Below are positions 45,922-56,245 of a stretch of DNA of 64,000 nucleotides, piece after piece. The notes beneath the pieces were generated by a model. It made no database searches, was not told the origin of the DNA, and worked only from the letters and a program-made list of their open reading frames with translations. Position numbers and translations under genes: made by a program. Origin of the DNA: Uranotaenia lowii (lineage: Eukaryota > Arthropoda > Insecta > Diptera > Culicidae); the NCBI RefSeq assembly GCF_029784155.1, contig NC_073693.1, positions 224,703,094 to 224,767,093 of the forward strand, read 5' to 3'. Within the stretch, counting starts at the first letter, position 1; each line of letters opens with the position of its first letter.

Positions 45922-48226
45922 TCCCCGACAGTTTTAAAAGGAGCGGTCGTGCGATGTACAGCGATGCCTTGTTTTACCTCATGCGAGAGTTTGTTCGTGG
46001 GTATGAAAGTTTTTTAAGCTTCGTGACAGTTTTGGGAATATCTTCGTGACAGTTTTCAATGCGTTGAATTTCGCATGACAGTAGGGTAAAACTGTAAAAA
46101 ACGCACCAGCTAAGCATAATTGCTATTTCCCAGTAAGCGCGTCCTCTCAAAAATCGACAGAGCATGTAAAAAATTGAGAGTTGAGTCACCGAACTTAGAA
46201 TAAAACGGTTAATTTCGGCGACACTCCCAGGAACGCAAGAATTCTCTTCGGTTTGTCCTGCCGAGATACCTAGAGGCAACGAATACGAATGCGTACATGC
46301 GAACTCAGTTTGAATCGTACTCTCGTACGGTGTGCTCGCATTTATCTCCGTATTTTTTTATATGCGTGCTTTCAATTGTAGCAATCGACTTCGCTCGCAG
46401 GCAGGCAGACACGCGTCTCGAAGAGAAACATACAAACATGATTCGGGTTGTTTTCGTGTGTTTCTCTGGAGGGCGTGTCTTAGATTATTTCGTGGCACTC
46501 ACCCAAGGCACGCGTATGGTGTGTTCCTCTCTGCCGATTAGATGATGCAAAATCGCAAAAGAGATCGTTACGATCCCTCTGTCGATTTGAGTTACCTCTC
46601 TGCCGATTCATGTTTACTGGGTTATAGCGATACCAATCATTTAAGAACCAAATTGAGAGTTGACAACGATTCAAGGATGATATCTACGTATTATCGAAAA
46701 GGAAAAATGTGATAAAAACTCGATTTTGACTATATTTTGTAAAAAAACTAAAACAGCCAGAAAACAAACCGCGGGGTAGAACGCCAAAACTAGTGGACAG
46801 AACGCACCAAACATGAAGGGTGGTAAAAAATAGAACAATGATTATACGGAATGTAATTATTGAAACACCAAATGTTTAATTACATGTTCATCGTAGTTTT
46901 GTAAACTACCATTTTTTGGCTAAAAATCATTTAGTATTGCTAAACTGATCGAAAATTTCGCTTTTCAAAATACACTTTTTAATATCCTTATATATAAAAC
47001 GCCTTCAAGTAGGCAACGAAATTCGATTTTTTCGACTGATATAGTGATATCGCGGCAAACATGGCGGCCGATAATTTTTTCGAATCGAATATTGATGCAC
47101 CGTTTTAACTCGAACAAGGACGAAATTTGTTATAATTATACAATGTTATCGTCATTTGGGAGTCAGCAAATAAAAAGAATGGCATTTTGTTTTGATATTC
47201 GGGTTTTGTCAAAAGTAAACAGCATTCAAAATTTGAGCGTAAAACACGTGGTCTTGTGGGCATTCTGCCCCAATTTTCATACGTTTGATTTTGGATAAAA
47301 TTTGTTGGAAGTTAATAAAATACAACAAAATATTTATAGTCTTCCGAAAAAGCACATAAGCTGTAGTTTGATCAGATTGCGCAAGCTGTTTTACCATAAA
47401 ACCTTATATGTAACTTATGAAAAATTACAAGTTTCACGCTGATTCCATTAATTCCTCTGTTTCTAAGAACTAAAGTAGATTTTGTGATCTTTTTATCTAT
47501 TGAATGATGAAAAAGCTTGTTTACTACAATAAAAATGAAGAAAAACATCATTCGAAGCCATAGGTTAGTGTATATTTGAGAAAGAATGATATGGGCCATT
47601 TTACCCCGCTGGTGCGTTTTGTACAGTTTTCCCCTACTACTTACTCCGTCCGACTGTAGCCGAGATTCGCTCGGGCCGAGTTAATTTCGAACGAACGTAT
47701 GAATTTTCCTTTTGCTTGAAGCTACTGCGGGTGGTGATCACCCCAATCACCCTCCCCTTCCCTTTTCGCCTAACCTGCACCGGCACCACACATCGCGTTA
47801 CGCGTCGATCGTATACTGCTGCTCGGTGTGAATAGATGGCTCGTTCAATCTATTCGAACCGAGCAGCAGCGCATACGATCGGGCATGGGTACGGTATGGG
47901 CACGACAGTCACCCCTGACAGTCCTGCCCAAAACCACGCTCTGCAGCCGACAGTTAGGATGAAATTATTTTCGAAACAGGAGGCGTGAAGGGATGAAAAC
48001 CGAACTGTCGGTTGGGTTCGCTACAGCTTAAAGCACAACATTTTCGGTAACGCATGCTTTGAGCCGATTGTTCAGATACAGCCTGGGTTCTCGCACGTGT
48101 GCGATGTAGCCGAAGCGCTCCGATTCGTTACCGACGGTACAGCAACGAACCGAGTGGTAAGGAAAACCGAGACAGTTTGTTTGGCAAGAAAAAGGCTGTC
48201 ATAGCAAAGCTGTACTTTTCGGAAGC
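45922..48226. other. 2.3 kb foreign segment inside the second ITmD37E copy
   Basis: It contains AT-rich sequence, then a G+C-richer part (47640-48220) with a strong hairpin at 47806-47881. The only open frames are short and overlap each other on both strands (for example around 45974-46545). No TIR pair or target duplication could be defined at its borders, so it may be a chimeric rearrangement rather than a clean insertion. Confidence 0.45.
47806..47881. other. Imperfect 31-33 bp hairpin
   Basis: The left arm CGATCGTATACTGCTGCTCG... (47806-47836) pairs with 47849-47881 around a 12-nt loop. Two small bulges and one mismatch interrupt about 29 pairs. It is much more G+C-rich than its surroundings. 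Confidence 0.8.
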
Positions 48227-48239
48227 CTGGCCGGGCCTT

Positions 48240-49026
48240 ATGCTTAACCCCTGCCATCAGATTTTGTACAGCCACCTTGTCCACCTTCTTTGCCGCAGAA
48301 AGCCAGTTTGCCTTGAACTGGTGCCCGTCCTTAGCAGTTTTTTTTTTGTTCTTCTTTAGGTTCCACTTGACAATAGTCCAGTCTTTCTCAATTGGGCGGA
48401 GCGCTAGCGTGTTGGGAGGGTTCTTGTCCTTGGGAACCACCTGCACGTTGTTGGCGGCGTACCACTCCATGGCCTTCTTACCGTAATGGCAAGATGCCAA
48501 ATCCGGCCAAAACAGTACGGAACAACCGTGTTTCTTCAGGAAAGGCAGCAGACGTTTATTCAAACACTCTTTCACGTAAATTTCTTGGTTGACAGTCCCG
48601 GAAGCTATGAAAATGCTGCTTTTCAAGCCACAGTCGTCGTCCATTACCACGCAGTCAAACTTTGTCATCATCGTCGTGTACAGCCTCCGGGATCGCGCTT
48701 TGGCCGTCGTATTTTGTTTATTATCGCGATTTGGACTCACTATCTTCTTGTAAGTCGATAGTCCGGCTCGTTTTTTGGCTTGATGCAGGGTTGTAGACGA
48801 TACACCCAGCTTATTTGCGGCATCTCGGAGAGAGAGGTTAAGGTTTCGCTTGAAACTACCGGCAACTCTCTTTGTCGGCTCAGCGGCTTTCGGTTTTCGA
48901 TTTCCCCCCGATCCAGACTTCCTGGCTGTCGACAAACGTTCGCCAAACACTTTAATTACATTTGCAACGGTTGATTTGGCAACCTTTAGCGATTTTGCCA
49001 GCTTTGCGTGCGAGTAGCTCGGATTT
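48240..49026 (-). pseudogene. ITmD37E transposase, deleted copy
   Basis: It reads from the helix-turn-helix (LAKSLKVAKS, GERLSTARKSGSGGNRKP) through VVMDDD. It then skips about 47 residues directly to CGLKSSIFIASGTV and continues with FWPDLAS and LRPIEKDW, spaced as in DD37E, to a C-terminus KANWLSAAKKVDKVAVQNLM that the 22 kb copy lacks. The deletion right after the first catalytic Asp removes the core between the first two acidic residues. Reading continues beyond the element into flanking sequence to 48072. Confidence 0.85.
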
Positions 49027-49027
49027 T

Positions 49028-50070
49028 GGTGAAATTTCGAACTTTTCGTCGAGTACCACTCATCATAGTTTGGACACCCTATTCGCTGACCTCAGCGGCC
49101 ATTTTGTTCCACCATCTCTTCATCTTTGTTGCATCCCGAGTCGTTCTACCATTCTTCTTCATCTTCTGCTTAGCCATTGCCCAAAATTTTTTCGATAGAG
49201 TGGAATTCGGGGCAGTTGGGTTGGTTGATGTCCTTTTCGACAAAATCCACCCCGTTTTGTCCCGATTCCACTGTACAACCTCTTTGCTGTAGTGGCAGCT
49301 TGCCAAATCTGGCGAAAATTTAACTGGTCCTTTGTGAGATCTAATGTACGAAAGACTACGTTTTGTCCTTGTACACTCCTCCTTGTACACTCCTCTTTGT
49401 ACATCTTGGAGTCCATGGTCTTGTGTGTCACAAAAACCGGGATTTTTCGTCCGCAGCTGCAAATACCTTGCCAGATCAAACACTTTCTTGAAAACTTATC
49501 GGCAAAATTAATTTGAACTTGCCGGGGACATCACTCCGACCAGTGGTTTTACAAAATTTTTGGCCAGGAAGCTGTCCAAAATCTATCTTTACGTACGTTT
49601 CGTCATCCATGAGGATGCATCCGTCGTACTTCGTTGGAATCATGTTGGGGCACGTCCTTTGGCAGCTAAATTCTGCTCCAATGTCCGGTTTGGTTGCTTA
49701 CTGGCCCTGTAAGATAGCATTCCTTCGCGCAAACGAATCATTCTGGCGGAGCACCGGTCGGCATTGAATTTCTAGGCGATGTCATAGTCCGACTGCCTTG
49801 GATTTGCCTTGATCGTTCTCAACACCTTGTAAATAAATCAACAATTACAATTACAAAAATGCAGTTTCCGATCCTTAGATCCACTATAGCGCTTGGTATG
49901 AACCTGCCGATCGACAGTATGTATCTCACGGAAACGTTTGAGAATGCTACATACGGTCAATTTGACCATTTTTAACAATTTCGCGTTTTTTGAACGAGGT
50001 GTCCAAAATTAATTTTAGTTTCGCGGCTTCAATCACTTGTAACTTTTTTGAAACAAAACGAATCATAATG
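49028..50070 (-). pseudogene. Second Tc1/mariner-type transposase relic
   Basis: On the minus strand the start is near 50067 (MIRFVSKKLQVIEAAKLKL). Pieces in different frames follow: KANPRQSDYDIA near 49790, a FSPDLASCHYSKEVVQWN block near 49300-49320, and a C-terminal MKKNGRTTRDATKMKRWWNKM at about 49090-49150, ending KVRNF near 49035. The PDLASCHY motif is related to ITmD37E but the protein is clearly different. The final Glu site is lost to a frameshift near 49195. It abuts the truncated ITmD37E copy without a TIR between them. Confidence 0.7.
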
Positions 50071-50213
50071 AAATTATCAGCACTGATAGATGAAACATTC
50101 CAACACAATGTACTGTCAAAACATTCCAGATCCGACAACTAGGAGCGCTATGGTGTAATAAACAGAAGCAAATGCTGATTTGAAAAATATTTCTGAGTTT
50201 TAAAAACATAAAA

Positions 50214-50331
50214 AATTGTGTCTGAATCTTAATAAAACGAACTGGATGGTTATTGGTAATCGAAAAATAAGAGTCTGCCCAGAATTGCTGATTGATGGAT
50301 GTGCCATCGAAAGAGTGCGCCAGGTCAAATA
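50214..50331 (+). mobile_element. LINE reverse transcriptase fragment
   Basis: One plus-strand frame reads LNLNKTNWMVIGNRKIRV and IDGCAIERVRQVKYF. This is the segment after the YADD region in CR1/Jockey-type RTs (N-x-x-K-T ... KYLG). It is cut off by the palindrome that begins at 50335, and I do not see its continuation after 52837. Confidence 0.7.
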
Positions 50332-50334
50332 TTT

Positions 50335-52837
50335 CCCAAGAAACCATTAACCACTGTTATAAGCCGCATAAGGGACATAAATCAGCATTTCAGTGCCTTT
50401 AGGCTGTATATAACATTAACAAATGCCAGTAAGCCCTGTGACATTCAGTTGGCATGTTAGCCCTATATAAGCTAAGTGAAGTCTGTTAAAGCCTATAACC
50501 GACTTTGTACATGACATTTTGAACAAAAATAAACAAGAGTGGGTTATATTAGAAAATTATTTTCAGTCGGCTGCATTTGTTCAGCAGAAAGCGGATTCTG
50601 CATGACGATCAAATAAGGACAGAATAATCTGCTTGTTTGAGTAGTTCGAAGAGGTGGAGACCGAGCTGCTTAATCGTCGCGTCGTCTAGCCAAAGGTGGA
50701 TCTTCCTTTTACTATGTGTGAAACATGAAGAAATCGAAGCTCTCGATTAATTTTGTCAGGATGTTTTTGCCTTTAAGCTTGAAGTGTGATTTATTACTGT
50801 TGTTAGTGTCGAGATTCGAACTTTTTTAAAAATGCTACCAGGTGAAAATTGATATGATGAGAACCGGATAGAAGATATGAAGAAGGAAATAAAGTCCGTA
50901 AAAAGAATTGAACGCAAATAAATTCGATATTTTACCAAAATGTTGTGTTTTTCTTCTTCTTATCATACCCCTGAGCCAGGAAGTGTATAAATTTATCAAT
51001 TTTAGCATTGATTGATGATTAAATGACATTAGTTTATGGATCTAAGGCGCCGGCAACTGAATTCCCTGTCTCGTCAGCAGTATTCCATTCGACAAAAAAG
51101 TTGATTGAAGAAGGTGTTTAGGAAGGAACAAATAACTGAAATCAATCATCAAGTCATGCTCAATGATTTTTTTTAGTGCTGACAAAACCATAATAATTTT
51201 TTTTATCAAAATCAGCTAAAATAAGATCTATTTAGAACACAAAGAGCGCATTTAAGTATGACAAATTTTACCAAAACTTATGCATGGATGAAATGGTGCA
51301 AGTTAAAAAGGCGGTGATGAATGTTAAGGACTGGTAGGTTAAGAGTTCGATTCCTGCTTCCGCAGCAGTATTCCAAGCGACAAAAAAAAATCTACATCTG
51401 GGAAAAGAGGGACGAGGAAGACAGGAGGGATCCTTGGAGAAAAAAAGACAAAAACATGAACACTTGTTTTTTTTTTGGTTTTTTTAACCAGTGGGTTGTA
51501 CCCACTCGGAAATATTTTGACGTTTCCAAATGTCGGCCGTATATCGGCCAAAATACACGCCAAAAGTGGCCTTTGGGCAGCCCTTAAGTCGAATATAGAG
51601 CTTTCGGGCTTTGTGAAGCCAGTTCTATATTCGACTATAAGGCTGACTAAGGGCCATTTTAAACGGCCTTATGGTTAAGGCCGTTTAAAATGGCCCTTAG
51701 TCAGCCTTATAGTCGAATATAGAACTGGCTTCACAAAGCCCGAAAGTTCTATATTCGACTTAAGGGCTGCCCAAAGGCCACTTTTGGCGTGTATTTCGGC
51801 CGATGCTGCGGAAGCAGGAATCGAACTCTTAACCTACCAGTCCTTAACATTCATCACCGCCTTTTTAACTTGCACCATTTCATCCATGCATAAGTTTTGG
51901 TAAAATTTGTCATACTTAAATGCGCTCTTTGTGTTCTAAATAGATCTTATTTTAGCTGATTTTGATAAAAAAAATTATTATGGTTTTGTCAGCACTAAAG
52001 AAATCATTGAGCATGACTTGATGATTGATTTCAGTTATTTGTTCCTTCCTAAACACCTTCTTCAATCAACTTTTTTGTCGAATGGAATACTGCTGACGAG
52101 ACAGGGAATTCAGTTGCCGGCGCCTTAGATCCATAAACTAATGTCATTTAATCATCAATCAATGCTAAAATAATGATAAATTTATACACTTCCTGGCTCA
52201 GGGGTATGATAAGAAGAAGAAAAACACAACATTTTGGTAAAATATCGAATTTATTTGCGTTCAATTCTTTTTACGGACTTTATTTCCTTCTTCATATCTT
52301 CTATCCGGTTCTCATCATATCAATTTTCACCTGGTAGCATTTTTAAAAAAGTTCGAATCTCGACACTAACAACAGTAATAAATCACACTTCAAGCTTAAA
52401 GGCAAAAACATCCTGACAAAATTAATCGAGAGCTTCGATTTCTTCATGTTTCACACAAAATAAAAGGAAGATCCACCTTTGGCTAGACGACGCGACGATT
52501 AAGCAGCTCGGTCTCCACCTCTTCGAACTACTCAAACAAGCAGATTATTCTGTCCTTATTTGATCGTCATGCAGAATCCGCTTTCTGCTGAACAAATGCA
52601 GCCGACTGAAAATAATTTTCTAATATAACCCACTCTTGTTTATTTTTGTTCAAAATGTCATGTACAAAGTCGGTTATAGGCTTTAACAGACCTCACTTAG
52701 CTTATATAGGGCTAACATGCCAACTGAATGTCACAGGGCTTACTGGCATTTGTTAATGTTATATACAGCCTAAAGGCACTGGAATGCTGATTTATGTCCC
52801 TTATGCGGCTTATAACAGTGGTTAATGGTTTCTTGGG
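50335..52837. repeat. 2.5 kb near-perfect palindrome of two inverted MITE copies
   Basis: The left arm starts CCCAAGAAACCATTA at 50335 and the right arm ends with its inverse at 52837. The centre is a 4-nt spacer TGGT at 51672-51675 flanked by GGCCATTTTAAACGGCCTTA and its inverse. Outer coordinates are symmetric about a sum of 103172 and inner ones about 103347, so the right arm lacks 175 bp present at about 51369-51543 in the left arm. Each arm corresponds to the element family seen whole at 53909-57979, and the last few bases (ACTTGGG) are lost at the junction. Arms differ at only a few positions by eye. A tRNA-like phrase (GAGTTCGATTCCTGC) lies in both arms. Confidence 0.9.
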
Positions 52838-53908
52838 CAGTATTAAATAATTACATGTTATAACCTGCAAATAAATGGAACAAGTTATTTCTACTAAATT
52901 TACATGACTTATGACGTAATGTAAATTCCCGAAACGAAAAAAATGACATTGTGAATTTACATGACCATAACAATGAAACCGTTCCGGCTTATTATTCCTT
53001 TTTATTTTTTGAATTATTGTTTTACCAACTACTAGCCATCAGCCTTGTAACAAAACATGCCAATTATTAAAAAGATACTCATAATGGTTTACACAACCGA
53101 AATCCACGAGCTCCAGATTTGAAACGGCATTTTCTTGGCGCATCAAATCGAACTTGCTTCTTACCAGTCGGCCGTTCGGTGTTTGTTTGGGAAACGATTC
53201 TGCTACAGGGTGTATCCTAATTTTTTTGTAATTCCGTTAATACTTTTTGGGTGGATGATTTAGAAAACATTTTGTTTTTCATTTCTTTTCCCAAACATAA
53301 CACGAAGTTTATCTAGTATGTTCTTTGAATATTATTACTTGTTATTTGTTCGTTGTAGTTATTCTTATATTAAAACAAATTGAATACGGAAGGTGAACTG
53401 TAGCTTTGAACAAAATATCATTTCTATCCAATAATGTTTATGAAATTTTATCGAGTATAATATACTAATTTGATTTTTTTTTTTTTCAAAAAGGCAATAC
53501 AGCATAATTTATTTATGTTGTAAACATTTTTAAAAGAATTTCCATTTTTATTTTTTAAAAAAATCGGCAAACTTTTAGACACACCCTGTGTGCGACTGCA
53601 ACGTTTTTTATTCCAAACATCGTTTCAAGCAAAAATGTAAAAATACAACAAATTGATCCGAAGGAGAAACGCATGGTTTTTTTTCAGGGCTGCTTTATAA
53701 TATACAACACATATGACTGAATTTTACATGAAATCAAACTTTACATGAAATGTAAAGCTCAGATTTTTTTTCTGTGTAGCTCTTGACACAAAAACCAAAA
53801 TTTTCACACCTTCACAGTCACTAAATGCAAAATCACTCGTGTTGGGAAAAATTTGTAGAAATTTTGACACTTGTAGCACATTTTGACAACTTTACCATAC
53901 AAAAACAT
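52838..53908. other. No gene recognised
   Basis: AT-rich sequence with only short open frames. No TIR pair or tRNA-like sequence is seen. Confidence 0.45.
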
Positions 53909-54199
53909 CCCAAGCAACCATTAGGCACTGTTATAAGCCGTTTAACAGACGCATAACAGCATTTCAGTGCCGATTGGCTGTATATTATATTTACAAATGC
54001 CAAAAGGCTCTGTGACATTCAAATGACATATTAGCCCTGTATAAGCTAAGTGGGTTGATATCAAAGCTTATAACCGGCTTGAACGTGACGTTTTGAATAA
54101 AAGAAAAAAAAATCAACAACATTAAATGTATTCTTTCGGTGGTTTATCGTTTGAACTCCTTCGGAAAAACGGGAAAAAATCACAAAAAACTCCTGCTTG

Positions 54200-54480
54200 C
54201 TGTCCTCCCGGGCGGCCCTCCACGCTGCTCCTACTCCTGTTTGCGTCTCCGCTGGACAGTGGCCTCATCGTTGCTGCTACCGTCCGTTGGCGGTCACTCG
54301 TTGCTGCTACTCCTATAGCGACTGCATGCTATTATTTCACAGTTCCTGCGTGCTGTCCTCTCGAACGGCCCACCTGGCTATCGTTACTCCTGTTGGCGAG
54401 TCCTTATCGCTGCTGGTCGGTGGCCTCATCATCGCTACTACTGCCTGTTGGCGATCCCTCAGTTTGGAACTGATGACATG
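54200..54480 (+). repeat. G+C-rich two-unit repeat
   Basis: Two units of about 160 bp repeat the order TGCTGTCCTC, CGGCCC, GCTCCT or CTATCGT, ACTCCTGTT, GGTGGCCTCATC or AGTGGCCTCATC, and CGTTGGCG or TGTTGGCG. It reads as open frames on the plus strand, but no protein is recognised. A short Met-containing frame follows (MDKKGAARFWKVKVE at 54478). Confidence 0.5.
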
Positions 54481-54788
54481 GACAAAAAAGGAGCAGCGCG
54501 ATTCTGGAAGGTGAAGGTTGAGTTGTTGAACCTGGGGTAGTCAGAAAAGGCCATGGGATCTGCGCCCGAAGAAAACAACACTGCGTCGGATGTAGACAAC
54601 AAAAACTTAAGTTCTGAAGCGAGTGGTGTGTTCAACGGTGTTAACTGTTTGCTTCTAGTGATTTAAAAAAAAACTCAGAATATGTACATCCCCGTTGGAA
54701 AAGAAAATTATATGTGATGGTTTTTAAATAAATCAAAAATTTGTTGTTGCAGCACTTGGGCAGTGGAAAGGAGAGACTTTACTACTTG

Positions 54789-55727
54789 AGGGTAGAAACT
54801 GGAATACTTTATTTGACTATCCTAACATCCTATTTATAGGAAAACCATCCCTATGGTTACATGTTTGATTGTTTATTTATTATGTGTATGTTGTTATTTG
54901 TCCCATCGATTGCTTCGATTGGACAAATCTCAACACTCCTCCTCAACATACACACTCGCAGTCTGCTTACTGCCTCCGGCAGCTCCTCTTGAAGATAGGG
55001 CTACTCCTCTTCAACGCACGCGCCGGAACACGCCCCTTTTGCAACTCGATGACCTTCTATGGCACCAGTTCGACGACCTTTCCGGGATCTGGCACGACGA
55101 CCTCCAATGGCTTCCGGTCCGACGACCGCCCAATGGCTCTGGCCCGACGACCTTCCATGGATCTGGCCTCGGCGCTCTTCCTGCGGCTTGAAGCATCCCT
55201 TCGCCTCTACGCCTTTCCTGAGGCCTGCGCCTCCCAGTGGTTCCAGCCCGACGACCTCCACTTGGCATTCCGGTCCGACGACCCACAAGTAATTGCGGTC
55301 CGCTTCCAATGGCTCCTGCCAAACGACCTTCCAAAGCACCTGTCCGACGACCTCCCTCCCGTGTCTCTTGGCTTGTCGACCTCCAGCTGGCTTCCCGGTC
55401 CGACGACCCACCAGGCTCCTGGTCCGACAACCTCACACGGTTCTGGCTCGACGACGTTCCTCTGGATTCCCGGCACTGGCTTGCCCTTCCATTGGTTTCC
55501 TCCTGGCTGGATACCACCACCGATTCCACTCTTTTCCTCCTTTCCACTAGTGCTGGGCCCATATTCCAGTTTCTACCTTTAGGGTAGAAACTGGAATACT
55601 TTATTTGACTATCCTAACATCCTATTTATAGGAAAACCATCCCTATGGTTACATGTTTGATTGTTTATTTATTATGTGTATGTTGTTATTTGTCCCATCG
55701 ATTGCTTCGATTGGACAAATCTCAACA
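54789..55727 (-). mobile_element. Copia-type miniature LTR retrotransposon (TRIM-like)
   Basis: Two 147-bp direct repeats (54789-54935 and 55581-55727) appear identical base for base. On the minus strand each starts TGTTGAGATTTGTCC, has TATAAATAGG and AATAAAG, and ends CAGTTTCTACCCT. After the 5' LTR comes TATGGGCCCAGC, like the internal initiator-Met-tRNA primer site used by insect copia. Before the 3' LTR is a purine tract GAGGAGGAG touching TGTTGAGA. The 645-bp interior cannot encode gag-pol, so it would depend on another copia element. I found no clear 5-bp target duplication (ACTTG and AAATT outside). Confidence 0.8.
55011..55562 (-). CDS. 183-codon repetitive open frame in the miniature copia element
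   Basis: The ATG is the one inside TATGGGCCC of the presumed primer site (55562-55560), and the frame stays open for 183 codons. It is built on a G+C-rich minisatellite whose core GGTCGTCGGACCGG (minus strand) occurs about 11 times at 21-27 bp spacing. The predicted protein is Arg/Gly/Ser-rich (for example RRTGALEGRLAG) with no known domain. A plus-strand frame across the same stretch is equally long because the repeat lacks stops, so coding is doubtful. Confidence 0.3.
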   Translation of the reverse strand: MGPALVERRKRVESVVVSSQEETNGRASQCRESRGTSSSQNRVRLSDQEPGGSSDREASWRSTSQETREGGRRTGALEGRLAGAIGSGPQLLVGRRTGMPSGGRRAGTTGRRRPQERRRGEGMLQAAGRAPRPDPWKVVGPEPLGGRRTGSHWRSSCQIPERSSNWCHRRSSSCKRGVFRRVR

Positions 55728-56245
55728 AAATTTAACTCGTCATACGGAATGTTTTCTTTCTTCCCTTCCATCATTCATATCTTGATAAAAATTGTCAGTT
55801 GAGAGTAGCGAGAATTTAAATTTAAGTACGCCACATTTCTTAGGCTTGACGCATGGATCAATTAGATCAATCAGCTAAGGCGTTGATAAATGATAAGTCA
55901 AGAGTTCGATTCCGGTTTCTGGCGCAAAGTTCCATTCGACACAAAAAAAAACAGGTGGGGAAAGAAGGAGTAAGTGAGATAGCAATAAACAAACAACGTC
56001 GGAGCAAAAACAACGACAAAACATAAACAATTATTTTCTTTTTTTTTCTTCTCCAGTGGGACAATTTTCTGTATAGGCCGTATAGAAGCCGAAATGCACG
56101 CCAAAAGTGGCCTTAGGGAACATCCATAAATGACGTAGCATTTGTGGGGGAGGGGGGGAGTTTGACTTTGTGTGACGATGTGTGACGAGAGGGGGGGTAG
56201 GGGTTCAAGTAAAGCTACGTAGCTTTAATTTTAAAAAAATCAAAA

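Larger units (their letters stand above)
45865..49027 (-). mobile_element. Second ITmD37E copy, split by 2.3 kb and truncated
   Basis: An ITmD37E end (AAGGGTGATACGGTCAAAAT...) begins at 45865 after TA and matches the 21.8 kb copy for about 57 bp to 45921. The match resumes at about 48227 with GCCGGGCCTTATGCTTAACCCC and continues through the transposase to about 49027, where it stops abruptly. The interval 45922-48226 is foreign. The other TIR is absent. An internal deletion in the transposase adds to the damage. Confidence 0.8.

Noticed and set aside
50756..50938. 60-codon frame repeated exactly at 52234-52416
   Set aside because: The identity comes from the palindrome arms and does not indicate conserved protein coding.
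54869..55582. 237-codon plus-strand open frame
   Set aside because: It spans the LTR and the minisatellite of the miniature copia element, where both strands lack stops because of composition.
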